The notes beneath the pieces are model-generated. The model saw nothing but the letters and a program-made list of their open reading frames with translations, ran no database searches and was not told the DNA's origin. 64,000 bases of DNA. It comes from Nectonema munidae. Its lineage: Eukaryota > Nematomorpha > Nectonematoida > Nectonematidae. A program made the translations under genes and the position numbers. The stretch lies in assembly GCA_030549495.1 (NCBI GenBank), contig JAUIRK010001060.1, positions 124,001-188,000 of the forward strand, in the 5' to 3' direction. Below are positions 45,919 to 58,700 of this stretch, piece after piece (position 1 is the stretch's first letter; each line of letters opens with the position of its first letter).

Positions 45919-48900
45919 CACTTCCCTAATTCACTGGAAAATGGTAGATCTTCCATTTAGTCAAAAACTGCTTATTTAAAATTATTCCTTTTGATCACAC
46001 GTTCTCTTTTCAATTATTTTTCAGGTTGCTTCCTTCTTTCATATTAATCTTCAAAAGATTTTATACGTTTTGTTTTTTTTTAATAAATATTTCATACTCA
46101 AAATGATTGAAGAAGGTATTATAAGACAAAATATAAATAAAAAAAATATATCTTTACTATATAACTAATATACAACGATTTTTTGAAAAAAATTTACACA
46201 ACTGATTTTCAGGAATACATCACTAATTAAATTTCCACTTCCAGATATTGTTACCGTATTAGCCAAAATGGAGTAAAGAAATAAAATAGGAATAGTCAAT
46301 TTAGTATAAAATAGATATTTTATTTGAAAATATTTTTTAGATGTAAACCAGGAATCTGATTGAAGCTTTCAGATATTTTGAAACCCTAAATGCGAAAACT
46401 AACTCCAAAAATGAAACCAGCTTCAATTTGGTATAAAAACAGATATTTCATTTAAATTTCAAAGATATTTCGGTAGATATTAGATGTAAACAAGAAAGTT
46501 GATAGACAATTGTGGATATATTTTAAAACCTCTAAATGCGAAAAGTGAGCTCAGAAATGAATTTAGATTGGTTGATTTAAAAACATATATCTCATAAAAT
46601 TTGACATAATATTTTTGGAGATAGTTTACAGGCGTAAAGCGAATATTCGATTGACACTTGCAGATATTTTAAAACCTCTAAATGTGAAAACTGGGTCCAG
46701 AAAAGAAACCAACATGGTTGATTTGCTATAAAAACATATATTTTATGTAAAATTTTAAGAAATATTTTATTAGATATATTTCTGATCAATCTTGATTGAC
46801 ATTTTATAAAAATTAACCATGATTAATGAAAAAATTAAGAATATAAAGTCTTATGCATCCAAAGTCCAAAACTGTATATAATTATAAATTTTCAAGAGTT
46901 ATATATCATATAAAACCTAGGTTATAAAGTTAAATACAGATAATGTCAAAATTTTACTAAAAAATTAAAATTTTTGATTGACAGTTTTAAAAATGAATGG
47001 GTCATTCAACTACCAAAAAAATGGTATCAAAATATGTAAGTAGTGATTTTAAGAAGTCACAAAAATTTTGAGGGGATATAATTCACCAATTCTGTATACT
47101 TAATTTTTTAGTGATGGAGGGGGGGGGCGTCCTTCACTAAAAAATTAATTGTAGAAAATTGGCTGAATCATATCCCTTCAAATTTTGTGACTTTTCCTAA
47201 AATCGCTAGCTACATCTTTTGAAACCATTTTCATGGTAGTTGAATGACCCTTTCATGTACAAAACTGTCAATCAAAATCAAAAATTTTCCAGATAAATTT
47301 TGACATTATATGTACTTAACCTTATAACTTAGGATCTATATTATATAATACCTTGAAAATTTATAATTATGTAACGCATAAAACTTTATATATTTAATTT
47401 TTCAATAATCATGGCTACTTTTTAGAAAATGTTAATCAAAATTTTGATTGATCAAAAATGTATCTAATAAAATATACCTTTAAATTTTACATAAAATATA
47501 TGTTTTTATACTAAATCGGTCATGCTGTTTTCATTTCTGGACTCATTTTTTACATTTAGAATTTGAAAATACCTATAAGTGTTAATCAAATTTGCGGTTT
47601 ACTTCCAAAAACATTCCTTCAAATTTTACATAAAATTTATGTTTTTATACTAAATCGGTCATGCTGTTTTCATTTCTGAACTCATTTTTTACATTTAGGA
47701 TTTAAAAATACCTATTTGCGGTTTACTTCTGAAAATTGTCTCCAAAAACATTCCTTCACATTTTACATAAAATATATGTTTTATACCAAATCGATCATGT
47801 TGTTTTCATTTCTGGACTCATTTTTTACATTTAGGATTTGAAAATACCTATAAGTATCAATCAAATTTGCGGTTTACTTCTGAAAATTGTCTCCAAAAAC
47901 ATTCCTTCACATTTTACATAAAATATATGTGTTATACTAAATCGGCCATGCTGGTTTCATTTCAGGACTCATTTTTTACGTTTAGGATCTGAAAATACCT
48001 ACAAGTGTTAATCAAATTTGCGGTTTACTTCTAAAAATTATCTCCAAAAACATTCATTCAAATTTTACATAAAATATATGTGTTATACTAAATCGGCCAT
48101 GCTGGTTTCATTTCTGGACTCATTTTTTACGTTTAGGATATGAAAATACCTATAAATGTTAATCAAATTTGCGGTTTACTTCTAAAAAGTGTCTCCAAAA
48201 ACATTCATTCAAATTTTACAATGAAATATATGTGTTATACTAAATCGGCCATGCTGGTTTCATTTCTGGACTCATTTTTTACGTTTAGGATATGAAAAAA
48301 CCTATAAATGTTAATCAAATTTGCGGTTTACTTCTAAAAAGTGTCTCCAAAAACATTCCTTCAAATTTTACAATTAAATATATGTTTTTATACCAAATCA
48401 ACCATGCTAGTTTCATTTATGGACTCAATTTTTGCAGTTTGAATATGAAAATACCTATAAGTATCAATTAAATTTGCGTTTAGTTCCATAAATTGTTTCC
48501 AAAAATATTGATTCAAATTTTACATGAAATATATGTTTTTAAAGCAAATAGATCATGATGATTTCATTTTTGAACACAGTTTTCGCATTTAGAGGTTTTA
48601 CTGCTAGTGTCAATCAAATTTACGATTTATGTCGTAAACCTATATCCCAAAATATTCTCTCTAATTTTACATGAAATATATGTTTTTATACCAATTCGAC
48701 CATGATAATTTTTATTTCTGAAATAATTTTTTGCATTTAGAGGTTTTAAATGTCTGAAAGTATTAATCAAATGTTCGATTTACATCTAATGTCTACAGAA
48801 ATATTTTTGAAATTTAAATAAAATATCTGTTTTTATGCCAAATGGAAGATTCTAGTTTCATTTTTGGACTCAGGTTTGGCATTTATGGTTTTAAAATATC

Positions 48901-49374
48901 TGAAAGCTTCAATCAGATTTGCGGTTTACTTCTAGATACTGTCTTCAAAAATATTTTCAAAGAATAAATATCTGTTTTATACCAAATCGTCTATGCTTAT
49001 TTTATTTCTGTACAGGATTTTGGATAATACGGTTAAAAAATATCTCGAAGTGGCAATTGAATTAGTAATGTATGCCAGTAAATCAGTCCTGTAAAAAATT
49101 TTCAAAAAATGGCTGCATATTAGATATATAGTGAAAATATACTTTTTTTGTATATTTTGGCTTATAATACTTTCTACAATCATCTTGAGTATGAAATATT
49201 TATTAAAAAAAACAAACAAAACGTATTATAAAATCTTTTGAAAATTTGTATGAGAGAAGGAACCAAGTTGAAAACTAATTTAAAAAAGAACATGTGATCA
49301 AAACAAATAATTAAAAAAAATATGTATCTTGACTAAATGGAAGATCTACCATGTTCTAATGAACTAGGAAGTGG
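45919..49374. repeat. Giant foldback palindrome with unequal arms made of 150-bp tandem repeats
   Basis: The left arm (45,919-47,118) and right arm (47,130-49,374) are inverted copies along their whole length. Outer ends share 'atggtagatcttccatttag'; inner ends share 'taattttttagtga'. A G-run spacer of about 11 bp lies between them. Inner parts encode a piece (VENWLNHIPSNFVTFPKIAS) of a Tc1/IS630-type transposase end. Middle parts are tandem units of about 150 bp built around 'gcggtttacttct' and 'aaattttacataaaatatat': about 4 in the left arm and 11 in the right. The extra 1,045 bp of the right arm equals seven units. Confidence 0.92.
47478..49020. repeat. Tandem array of about 11 x 150 bp in the right palindrome arm
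   Basis: The marker 'acattccttcaaattttaca' or its variants begins near 47,478, 47,611, 47,749, 47,899, 48,050, 48,201, 48,352, 48,506, 48,651, 48,800 and 48,950. Units near the middle (47,899-48,352) are the most alike and those at both edges are the most diverged, as expected when unequal exchange renews the centre of an array. Confidence 0.9.
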
Positions 49375-50079
49375 TTTAATTATATAATAGATGCTTCAAA
49401 AAGATTTTGACTGTGAAAAAGAAGTTCTTTTACAAATGAAAAATATTTAAATCTATAGCTTATCATCTAGGATTACAGTTAACATTTAGCTAAGATGGGT
49501 AGGAAATCTGAAAATTTAGAATAGGTTAGATTAATCAAAAATGGCACAGATGCCAATGTGAGAATTTAGTCACTATCAAGATATTTTTAATTTAAATTGA
49601 ATTTGTCTATCTTTTTACTTTTGCGTCAAAGAAATAATTTTTTAGATGAAGAACGTGGACAACTTTTTGTAATTGAACAATCAACATCACGAATGATTCA
49701 TCAGAAAAAATCCTTTGAAATGAGATTGGTTGACAAATATTCAGGCCTGATAATAAAATACACGATACTGATAAACAAGTCTAAGATCATCAAGAAGATT
49801 CAAATCAATCAAGAAGATCAGAATGCTTTGAGAGAGGAAAAAAGTAATTTTATCCTTATAAAAAAATTTTCGAACACACATTGAAGAATATAAATTTCTA
49901 ATGAAAAAAGAGCTACCAAGAAAGGATCATGGAATGAACAGCAAAATTACATACTGATTATAATATGACGTAGAGACTACAAGCCGATAACGAATTTGTA
50001 ACCAAAAAGACGGAGGTCCTATCGAGTTACATAAGTTACTGTAGAATGAAATATTTTGAGTGAATTATCGATTTTTTTG

Positions 50080-51160
50080 ACAGGATTGATTTCCTAAAAA
50101 ATGACATCACCATTAAATTTTTTTATACTTGAATCGTATAAAAAACTTTTTATAAGAATAAAAATGTTAATTTTGACATGGCCTGACATATTTAAATTAT
50201 TTTGTCAGGTTTGACTAATTTTTTATAAAAAAAAAAGGAATATAACCAGTTAACACAGCCTACTTGTAAATGGGTATACATGTGTAAAAAACTTTATATA
50301 CTTATTTAGATAAAAAGTTACTTTTTGAGATAAGCTGTCACATTTAGATCAATTTTTTGATAGGTTTGGTTGATTTTCATAAAAAATGAATATCACCACT
50401 GAATTCAGCATATTTGAAAATGGGTATATATGTGTAAAAAACTTTATATAATTATTTAGATAAAAAGTTCCATTTTGAGATGAGCTGTCACATTTAGATC
50501 AATTTTTTTGACAGGTTTGAATGATTTTAATAAAAATTAATATCACCACTGAATTCAGCATATTTGAAAATGGGTATACATGTGTAAAAAACTTTATATA
50601 ATTATTTAGATAAAAAGTTCCTTTTTGAGATGAGCTGTCACATTTAGATCAATCTTTTGACAGGTTTGGTTGATTTTCATAAAAATGAATATCACCACTG
50701 AATTCAGCATATTTGAAAATGGGTATATATGTGTAAAAAACTTTATATAATTATTTAGATAAAAAGTTCCTTTTTGAGATGAGCTGTCACATTTAGATCA
50801 ATTTTTTTGACAGGTTTGAATGATTTTAATAAAAATTAATATCACCACTGAATTCAGCATATTTGAAAATGGGTATACATGTGTAAAAAAAACTTTATAT
50901 ACTTATTTAGATAAAAAGTTTCTTTTTGAGATGGGCTGTTACATTTAGATCAATTTTTTGACAGGTTTGATTGATTTTCATAAAAAATGAATATCACCAC
51001 TGAATTCAGCATATTTGAAAATGGGTATACATGTGTAAAAAACTTTATATAATTATTTAAATAAAAAGTTCCTTTTTGAGATGAGCTATAAATCAATTTT
51101 TTGACAGGTTTGATAAAAAAAATGGACATCACCACTGAATTCAGCAGTTGAAATATATAT
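50080..51160. repeat. Satellite array, 150-bp units in alternating pairs
   Basis: 'gggtata(c/t)atgtgtaaaa' recurs near 50,272, 50,422, 50,572, 50,721, 50,871 and 51,023, giving a 150-bp period. Units alternate between a 'gattttcataaaaa' and a 'gattttaataaaaatt' form, so the repeat of highest identity is about 300 bp. A diverged unit leads the array (50,080-50,270). Confidence 0.9.
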
Positions 51161-51267
51161 GTAACATTAAAAATATTTATAAAAACTTATTAATATCTGA
51201 GAAAAATAAGGGGGCACTTTAGGCCCCCAGCACTTGAGCGGACAAATTTTGCCCAGCACTAATAGGG

Positions 51268-51655
51268 TTAAGGAGTTTTTAGGATCTTTTTTGTAGTGCT
51301 TTAGAAATATTTGTAGTTTTTTGCAATTTTTTGAGTTGATTTGGGATTTTTGCGGTGTTTTGTAATGTTTTGGGATGCTTGAAGTGTTTTGAGGAATTTT
51401 TAAGATTTTTTTGTACTGCCTTAGAATTATTTGCCGTGTTTGGGGATGTTTTGAGGTGCTTTCGGTTATTTCTAGGTGTTTTCGGATTTTTAGTCTAACC
51501 CTTTTGTTGTAGTGCTTTAGAACTATTTGGCGTGTTTTGGCGTATTTTGAAGTGTTTTGGGGTGCTCCCTGTTATTTCTTGGTTTTATCTAACCCTATTT
51601 TTGTAGTACTTTTTATTTGGCGTGTTTTGGGATGTTTTGAGGTGTTTAGTCTGAC
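51268..51655. repeat. Degenerate G/T-rich minisatellite
   Basis: About four units near 100 bp long, built on 'ttgtagtgctttagaa(a/c)tattt', 'gtgttttgg' and 'tagtctaaccc'. Strong strand asymmetry: one strand is almost only T and G. Confidence 0.7.
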
Positions 51656-51908
51656 CCAAAAGCTTCTTGTGTCGTGTGCTTGAGTTATTGGCTTGTCCAG
51701 ATTAGAATGTGAGAGAAAAGAGAATATTATAATAGGTTCAATATTATTTTTTAAACATATGTTTGTGATTGTAGAAGTAGAGTACAGATAAAATTGTGAT
51801 AAATTATTTTATGTACTTGTTTTCTTCTCTACATTTTATCAGTTAGAAATTTATTTAGTAAAGATTTTGAAGTATAATAGGAAATAGATTTAAACATTAC
51901 TAATTTTG

Positions 51909-51939
51909 AGAGTTAGCGCAGACATAGTGCGCTAACTCT
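51909..51939. other. 12-bp perfect hairpin
   Basis: AGAGTTAGCGCA pairs with TGCGCTAACTCT around the 7-nt loop GACATAG. It opens a GC-richer block (to about 52,150) with several 'gcgggtgc' repeats. Function unknown. Confidence 0.6.
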
Positions 51940-52984
51940 ATATAGTGCGAAGATTTTAATGCACGCGTAAAGGTCTAGTGTTGTTTGATGCGAAGTGGGT
52001 GTAGCATATTTTATTTTGTTAATTGCAGGGTGGGACGGGCAGCACAGTTTGAATAGTCGCGAAGGGTGGGGCAGCAGTTTGAATAGTTGCGGGTGCAAAT
52101 TGATAAAATGCGGGTGCGAACAAAATTTTTCGACCCGCGCAAGGCTCTTGTATGTACCTGTTTTGATATTAGAAATTATAAAATCACTGAATATGCTTTG
52201 AAAAGTATGAAAAATTTAATTAGATTAGGAAAAAAATCAATAATAAATTAAAAATTTCTAACTTTTGGATTTATTTATTTGATTCCCAATTTTGGTTGAA
52301 GAGACAATTTTCTTACATTTATCATCTGACTAAAATAAATTTTTATCAAATTAAGAAAACAAAATTTAGGAGAATACTTGTTTATTTAAAAGAGTTTCAG
52401 AAGGAGATGGCCAATTTTCATTATCTATTACACCATTTGTTGTTTCTTCATTAGGAACCATTAGAATTAGCAGTTGAAAATATTAAGATTAAATTTTTAA
52501 AATACCTAAAAATGAAAATCATTGAGCCATTATTAAAATATAATTATAATAAACATTACAATGTGATATATAATATCATTCTAGTACACGAATAAAGGAA
52601 ATATGTATGCAAATTCTGTCATTTTAATATGATTAAACAAAAGTGAACTAAAAATATATTATCAAAATTTTTCAAATATATTGAAAAAGAATTATACACA
52701 TAGTATTAACCAAAAGAATTATTTTTATTACTTTAAAATTAATTGTATATATTAGAAGGTTAAATAAATTTTTACTCTTTAAAAAACTTCATTAGATTTT
52801 TGAATGATTTTAATACTCGATAAATTACAAAGAGAACATTTTGAAGAAGTTGTTAATTTTTGCAAAAGTAACTAAATCAAAGATGCTTTCATATATCCTT
52901 TCAATGTCCAAGAATTTTTTTAATCGAAAATTTTCTTTCGATCTATTCTTACATTTATTTACGTCTTTGAAAGAGTTTTGATAA

Positions 52985-53319
52985 CAGACCCGTAGCTAGG
53001 ACTTTTCAATTGGGAGGACTGGAAAAATTTTCGGAGGGTGAGGGGGGGGGGGGGGGGGGCTAAATATTTTCACACAAATTTTTTTGGTACTTATGGGTTA
53101 TCTCTCCCCCATTCAAAAAAAAATTTTTAATAAATTACTGAAAAAATTATTAAAGTGCGAGGGAAATAAGTAATAAGTAGCAAATTTTTATATATAGTCT
53201 AAAAATAAACCATTTTTGAACCCTTTATTGATATCGAAATTTATTAGGTTCGGGGCTCTGAATCTGAGTTGGGGAGGGGGGGGCTTAGCCCCCTCTTGCC
53301 CTCGCTGGCTACGGGCCTG
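52985..53319. mobile_element. hAT-like MITE with G-rich sub-ends
   Basis: The ends 'cagacccgtagctagg' and 'ctggctacgggcctg' are inverted copies. Long G runs follow each end ('ggctaaat' side and 'gggcttagccccctc' side). The flanks 'tttgataa' and 'ttttgtga' are similar but not a clean duplication. Confidence 0.75.
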
Positions 53320-53992
53320 TTTTGTGATATTTTTTTTAAAAAATATTATAAGATTAGAGTTAGGGGAATCCTTGATTGATGGTTTTCAAGTTATTTAAAT
53401 TTAAGATGTTAGCGTGCCGGTGTCAACACTTAGTTATATTTAGTTCGAATTTGCTGAATGCTAAATCTTAGAACGCATTATCATAATGCATTGATTCTTC
53501 TAATACATTGATAATATTTACAGGTGATATTAAGTATGTAAAAAAGATAAAGATATTGTATATTACCGGAAGGACTTTTTACTCAAATACAAACAAATAT
53601 GTTCTTTATTTACAAATGAGAACTTGAAATTAAAAATAATATTGAATAAATGCTTAAAATAAAAAGATACACAGTAATTTAAGTATGAACGAGGGCTGGC
53701 AATAGAGTATTGTCATATATATTTTATGTCCCCCATTATCTTGCCAGGCCACAAGTAATTAATATTTGTTAAATTAAAAAATTATTTTGTGCTATCTAAA
53801 TAAACTACTATTATAAAATAATTATATTATTATTTAGAATAATTATTATATTTTATGATATTATTATAATATAAACAATTTAAATTAAAAAATTAACTAT
53901 ATATATAATAAAATATTATTCTATATAGCTATTTTAAGTTTTTGTTTGGATTATAATATTTAAATTTATTCTTATTTAACAAATAAAAAATC

Positions 53993-54161
53993 GCAGCATC
54001 AATTATTTTTAGGGTCTACCTCTCAGCCCGTTCAAGTTCAGGGGTTCAATCCCAAAGGCTCCCGACTCTTAAAAATAAAAATGACCAAATCTGTGATTAA
54101 CTATCTCAAGCATAATGCGAGCATATAGCCTTACACAAGAAAGAGCTTAGATATCCATCCA
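53993..54161 (+). mobile_element. tRNA-derived SINE, family B, with perfect 15-bp TSD
   Basis: It has a B box GGTTCAATCCC and the body 'aatctgtgattaacta', shared with the copy at 43,609-43,785. AACAAATAAAAAATC flanks both sides (53,978-53,992 and 54,162-54,176). Confidence 0.9.
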
Positions 54162-54379
54162 AACAAATAAAAAATCAAGTTATTCCCTTTTAAGGGTATT
54201 GCAAATATATTGGCAGCAATGGGTAGCAACTTTGAATTGAAAAAAAACTTGTTAAGAAACTCCTATAAAACTTAGTTTAAAAAGTTATATACTCTTCTTA
54301 TTGTAAATTAGAGAATCCAATCATATAACATCGCATATTATTAAGAGCTTACAGTTTTCTCAACTTATAAAAGGAGAAT

Positions 54380-55735
54380 ATGTTGGTTGAAAAGCCACCC
54401 CTGAAATACGTTAGGACAAGCATAATGTTTGTCTATATGAATAGTTGGGAACTTACCCCAAAAACTTATCAAAACTTTCGAATTGTTTTAATGAAAGAAA
54501 ATATTTTAGGAAAGATGTTGAAATCAAATTGTTTATCAAAAAACGATTGGAAAACAACAAATCTGCCAAATCTATTTACATTGATTCGTTGAAGTCACAA
54601 ATTTTTCCTAGAAATTCAAAATACATTTAAAATTGTAAGTACCTGAAAAAATAAAATTATTCATCCGACAATTTAGCAGATGAAAATCAAAACATTTTGA
54701 ACTGGGCTAATAGTAACCACTCCTATGTAAAAAAAGTGTTTCAAACATATGTTAAAAATGCCTTTATTATTTGTCATACCGATAACCAAGTTATACATCT
54801 AAAAGATTGAATAGTATTCCAAGAAAATTTCTGTTCAATACTCGGAATCGATAGAAATCTGAGTTCTTGTTATATAGCAACTGTTTTCAAAAATATAAAT
54901 ATAGTTTCAAGGCAAAGCGAAAAAAATAAATATATTTTGGACCTGTTTTACTACACTTTTCAGCAGATTGTGCAACATATGCTGTTTTTTTCTTATACTA
55001 TCTATTTATTAGAAGGAATACCTTACATTTTGAGAGGAATCGACATTAGAACTGATCAAAAATATGCTAATTTAAGAGCTATCAAACTTTGCATACATTA
55101 TGCGTAAATAACTTTATGTACACGATATACTAAAGATAATTAAAAGACCGTTGAAAGATAAAATAGGTATGAATGAAAGCAAGGTTAAATGTTTTATTAA
55201 CGAAATATTTGTTCCTAAGGGGTTAGCCAACTGTGACAACATGATAGAATTTCAGGAAAAAAATGCGAATTATCGAAAAGTATCAGGGTATCGTAGAATT
55301 GTTTTTGACCGGCAAACTTATACCAACAATTAAGAACTACGTTTTCGATGCTAGAAATAAATATAATTACATTCCTAAAAATTGAACAAATAATAATTCC
55401 AATTCAATGAACAATGTTTTCAAATATGCCATTGATTGGAAACCAAAAAACGAAATTATAAACTGTTTGAAAGTACAAGTGTTTTAACAAGAAATGATTA
55501 TGAAATCCCTTTATGGAAATGGCAATTATATTCTAATTAATGACTTCTCAAAATCTGTTATTCCCATGTCAAGAAGGAATCTTGAAACTGAATACAAGAA
55601 GAAAAGTTTACTCAAAAAATTATTGAAAAAACACGAAACAGAATTCAAAAGAAAGTTTGATTTTTCACAGAACAGAGCTTACTTAACTTTAAAAAGACCT
55701 AATGTTCCAAAGAAATCCTGACAAACAAAATTAAA
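54380..55735 (+). pseudogene. Mutator-like transposase, old copy
   Basis: Plus-strand frames encode GPVLLHFSADCATYAVFFSY, then KIGMNESKVKCFINEIFV and KGLANCDNMIEF, then a WKPKNEIINCLK...SLYGNGNYILI stretch. Each block has a counterpart in the minus-strand element at 60,715-62,640, in the same order. It has many stops and frame changes and lacks the C-x2-H region. The left boundary is uncertain. Confidence 0.65.
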
Positions 55736-58700
55736 CAGTATGATTTGAATTTACATTTGAATTTTATTTCATTATTTTCTTTCAGACACAGAAGAAAGAG
55801 TAGTAATATAATAAGTGGTTCAAAAGCAGAGCATGAAGTCATTCTTTATAGTGTTTTATTGTTGAAAAATAAATTATTTTGATTTTTATTTGAGACGAAC
55901 ATTACTTTGCAAAAATAACTGATCACAAAAAATATCACAAAGGAAATAAAGCTTTATAACAAAAATGAAGCGAAATTGATTTAATCTTGACTTCACAAAA
56001 TATAATTTTTAAATTTGCATATTTATGATGGCAGAAATCAACTTTATTTTCGATAAGAATTCCAAGGTTGAACTTGCAATAAAGTCAAACAGTAAGCAAA
56101 TTTTCCAGTTTTTCTAAAAAAAATATTTTTTTTAAATATGAAACAAATCAAACCAAACAAATATTAAATGAATATACTGAATTCATTTACCAATTTTTTC
56201 AAATTTCCAGAAAAAAAAAGATTTATAATTCGCCTCACGAGATCATGTTCAATTATTAACAATCGAACGTAAAAGCTTTAACGTAAAAGAAAATTTAATG
56301 ATTTGATATGATAAATGTCAAATACTAGTTTCCTCATCGGGTAGGTGTAAAGTAAGCTGCAAAAAAAGGTGCAAAAGTAAAGACTGATTTCGAATAAACC
56401 AAAAGAGATAACAGAGTGAAAATTTACTTACATATAAAACTCGAGTCTCTAATTCAGAAAAAAATCAAATAAACTTTAAGTTAAACTAAAAGTATTAAAA
56501 GTATTAAAACATTTAGGTTCCTTACACAGAAAGCAAATGTCACCCTTAAAAATAAATTAAGTAAAAATATTAATCTTACAGATAAAGCAAATATCAGCCT
56601 TGAAAAAAGTTTAATATAATAAGGGATGAACTTATAAAAAAGTTTACAGAAAAGCAAAGATTGACCTTCAAAAAAAGTTGAATGAACTCATGAAAAAAAA
56701 TAAGTAAAAAATTTAAGTTCTTTACACAGAAAGCAAAGGTAACCTCGGGTGTTTTCATCGAAAAGGCACAATTGCGCCGCTTGTATCAAACTATGAGGAA
56801 AGCAGGCTTGATGCGGGATCGAACACAAGACCTAGAGTTATCGAATCCAGCATCTAACCAACCTACTTATGCCCCGAAAAGTATCAGGAGTTAAATATTT
56901 AATATGAACTTATAATAAAGAATTAAGGAAACAAGTTAAATTTCTTACAGATAAAATAAAAAGTTTAATATAATAAAGGAAAATAAATTAAGTAAAAATA
57001 TTAAGGCCAACCTTCAGAAAAATATTATAATAGGAGATGAACTTATAAAAACAATTAAATAACTAAGTTAAGTTTCTTACAGAAAAAACAAAGTTCAAAC
57101 TATAAAAAAAATTTGAAATAGAAAACGAGAAAGAAAATTGTTTTATTATATTTTAGAGTCAGATTATATGCTATTTTTGCAGCTTATTTTACACAGACCG
57201 TCCTCGTCCATTCAATTTACTTTTGATATATACAATGAGCAAATGAGAAAAAATAATAGTAAAAAATTAAATAATAAAAATATTAGTTTTTAATTTCGAA
57301 GTTCACTAAATCTTGTGTGATCAAAATTACTGATATCATAAACACAGTGGTCATATAATTTATCAAATACTCGAAAATCTTTAAAAGTTCACAAGCTATA
57401 GTTTATAATTTCAGTGCGAGAAAAACTAATGCCAAATTAATTATTTACAAGAATAGATTTAGAAATATATAACGTAGATGAATAAATTTAAAACATTATT
57501 TTGCAATCAATTTCAACTTTAAGTATTTTGTTAACTTTTTAGACGCTCTTATCATAACAAAGTATAATAAAATGGTCAAAACGCAAGAATTTAAATTTAA
57601 AAATGAACCAGTGATATTTGAACTTATATTTTTTTCTTTTTAACAAGTTTTATAGGAATTTCTGGGAGTAACTAATTTGTGCCAACTAGGGTATTTTGTG
57701 CCAACTACGTGAAAAATATAGTTTTCTTCAAAAAAATTTGGAAAAAAGTTTAAACCATAGTAAATAAGATTTTCTAAAAGTTTTATCATAAATCTTCAAG
57801 TAGATTTTTTTTAATTCGATAAAATCTCTTTTTTCTAGTTTTTTTATTTTATCCGACATGTTTTTTAAATTATTTATCAATCTTTTCAAGACTATTCGTT
57901 CAAAGAAAAATGAACATTTAATTTTTAAAAGGAATTCAAACTAAAGCAAGAGAAATTACAAAGTTAACTTTTTTTCTTTATTATTAATATCTGTTTTTAA
58001 TTCGCGTGTTTATTTTAAATTAGTTAAGTACTTTTTAATTAAATTTGTAATGTAAGGGGCGAGAGTAAGGTTTTGCTCGATGCCTGCTTGAATTCAATCG
58101 GGCACCAAAGCTTTCTTGCTCTTAATTTCACATTAGATTTGGAATTATTACTTCTCGATAAAAACATATTATTGAAAACTATTGAAGATTGTTATTTTTG
58201 TGGCAATATACTTCGATTTTAAAAATCGCTTATAAAATTTTTGAATTTTTTATTCATTTATTTTTACTATAATTATATCAGCATTTCTTATTTTATCGTT
58301 CTCTTCCAAGTTATAACAATCAAGATCTGAATATTTACAAATGAAAAAATATTCTATTAACTCTTATATTTAGCATCCACATACAAAATACATTTTAATT
58401 CTAAAGAATATATACCATTTCATAAAAATTTAATTTTTCGCTCAAACTAACAAACAATCTTCATAATAATTTTCACAGGTCATAATCTAAATTGACAAAA
58501 TCCCAACTTTTTAAATTCTTTTCATAAAATTAATAAGGAAAACTTTTCAAATATATATAGTCAAAAATAATATGACACCCATTTTCATGCATGGATATTA
58601 GTTTATTTTTGATAATTTTTTTGTTCCCACTATGATGAGACGGGATTCTTTTCAAATATTTTTCTCTTACATTATTTCACAAAGTATTAAATTTAAAAAT

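Noticed and set aside
49597-49884. 95-codon plus-strand frame as a gene
   Set aside because: No recognisable domain, Lys/Ile-rich as expected by chance in AT-rich DNA, no splice context.
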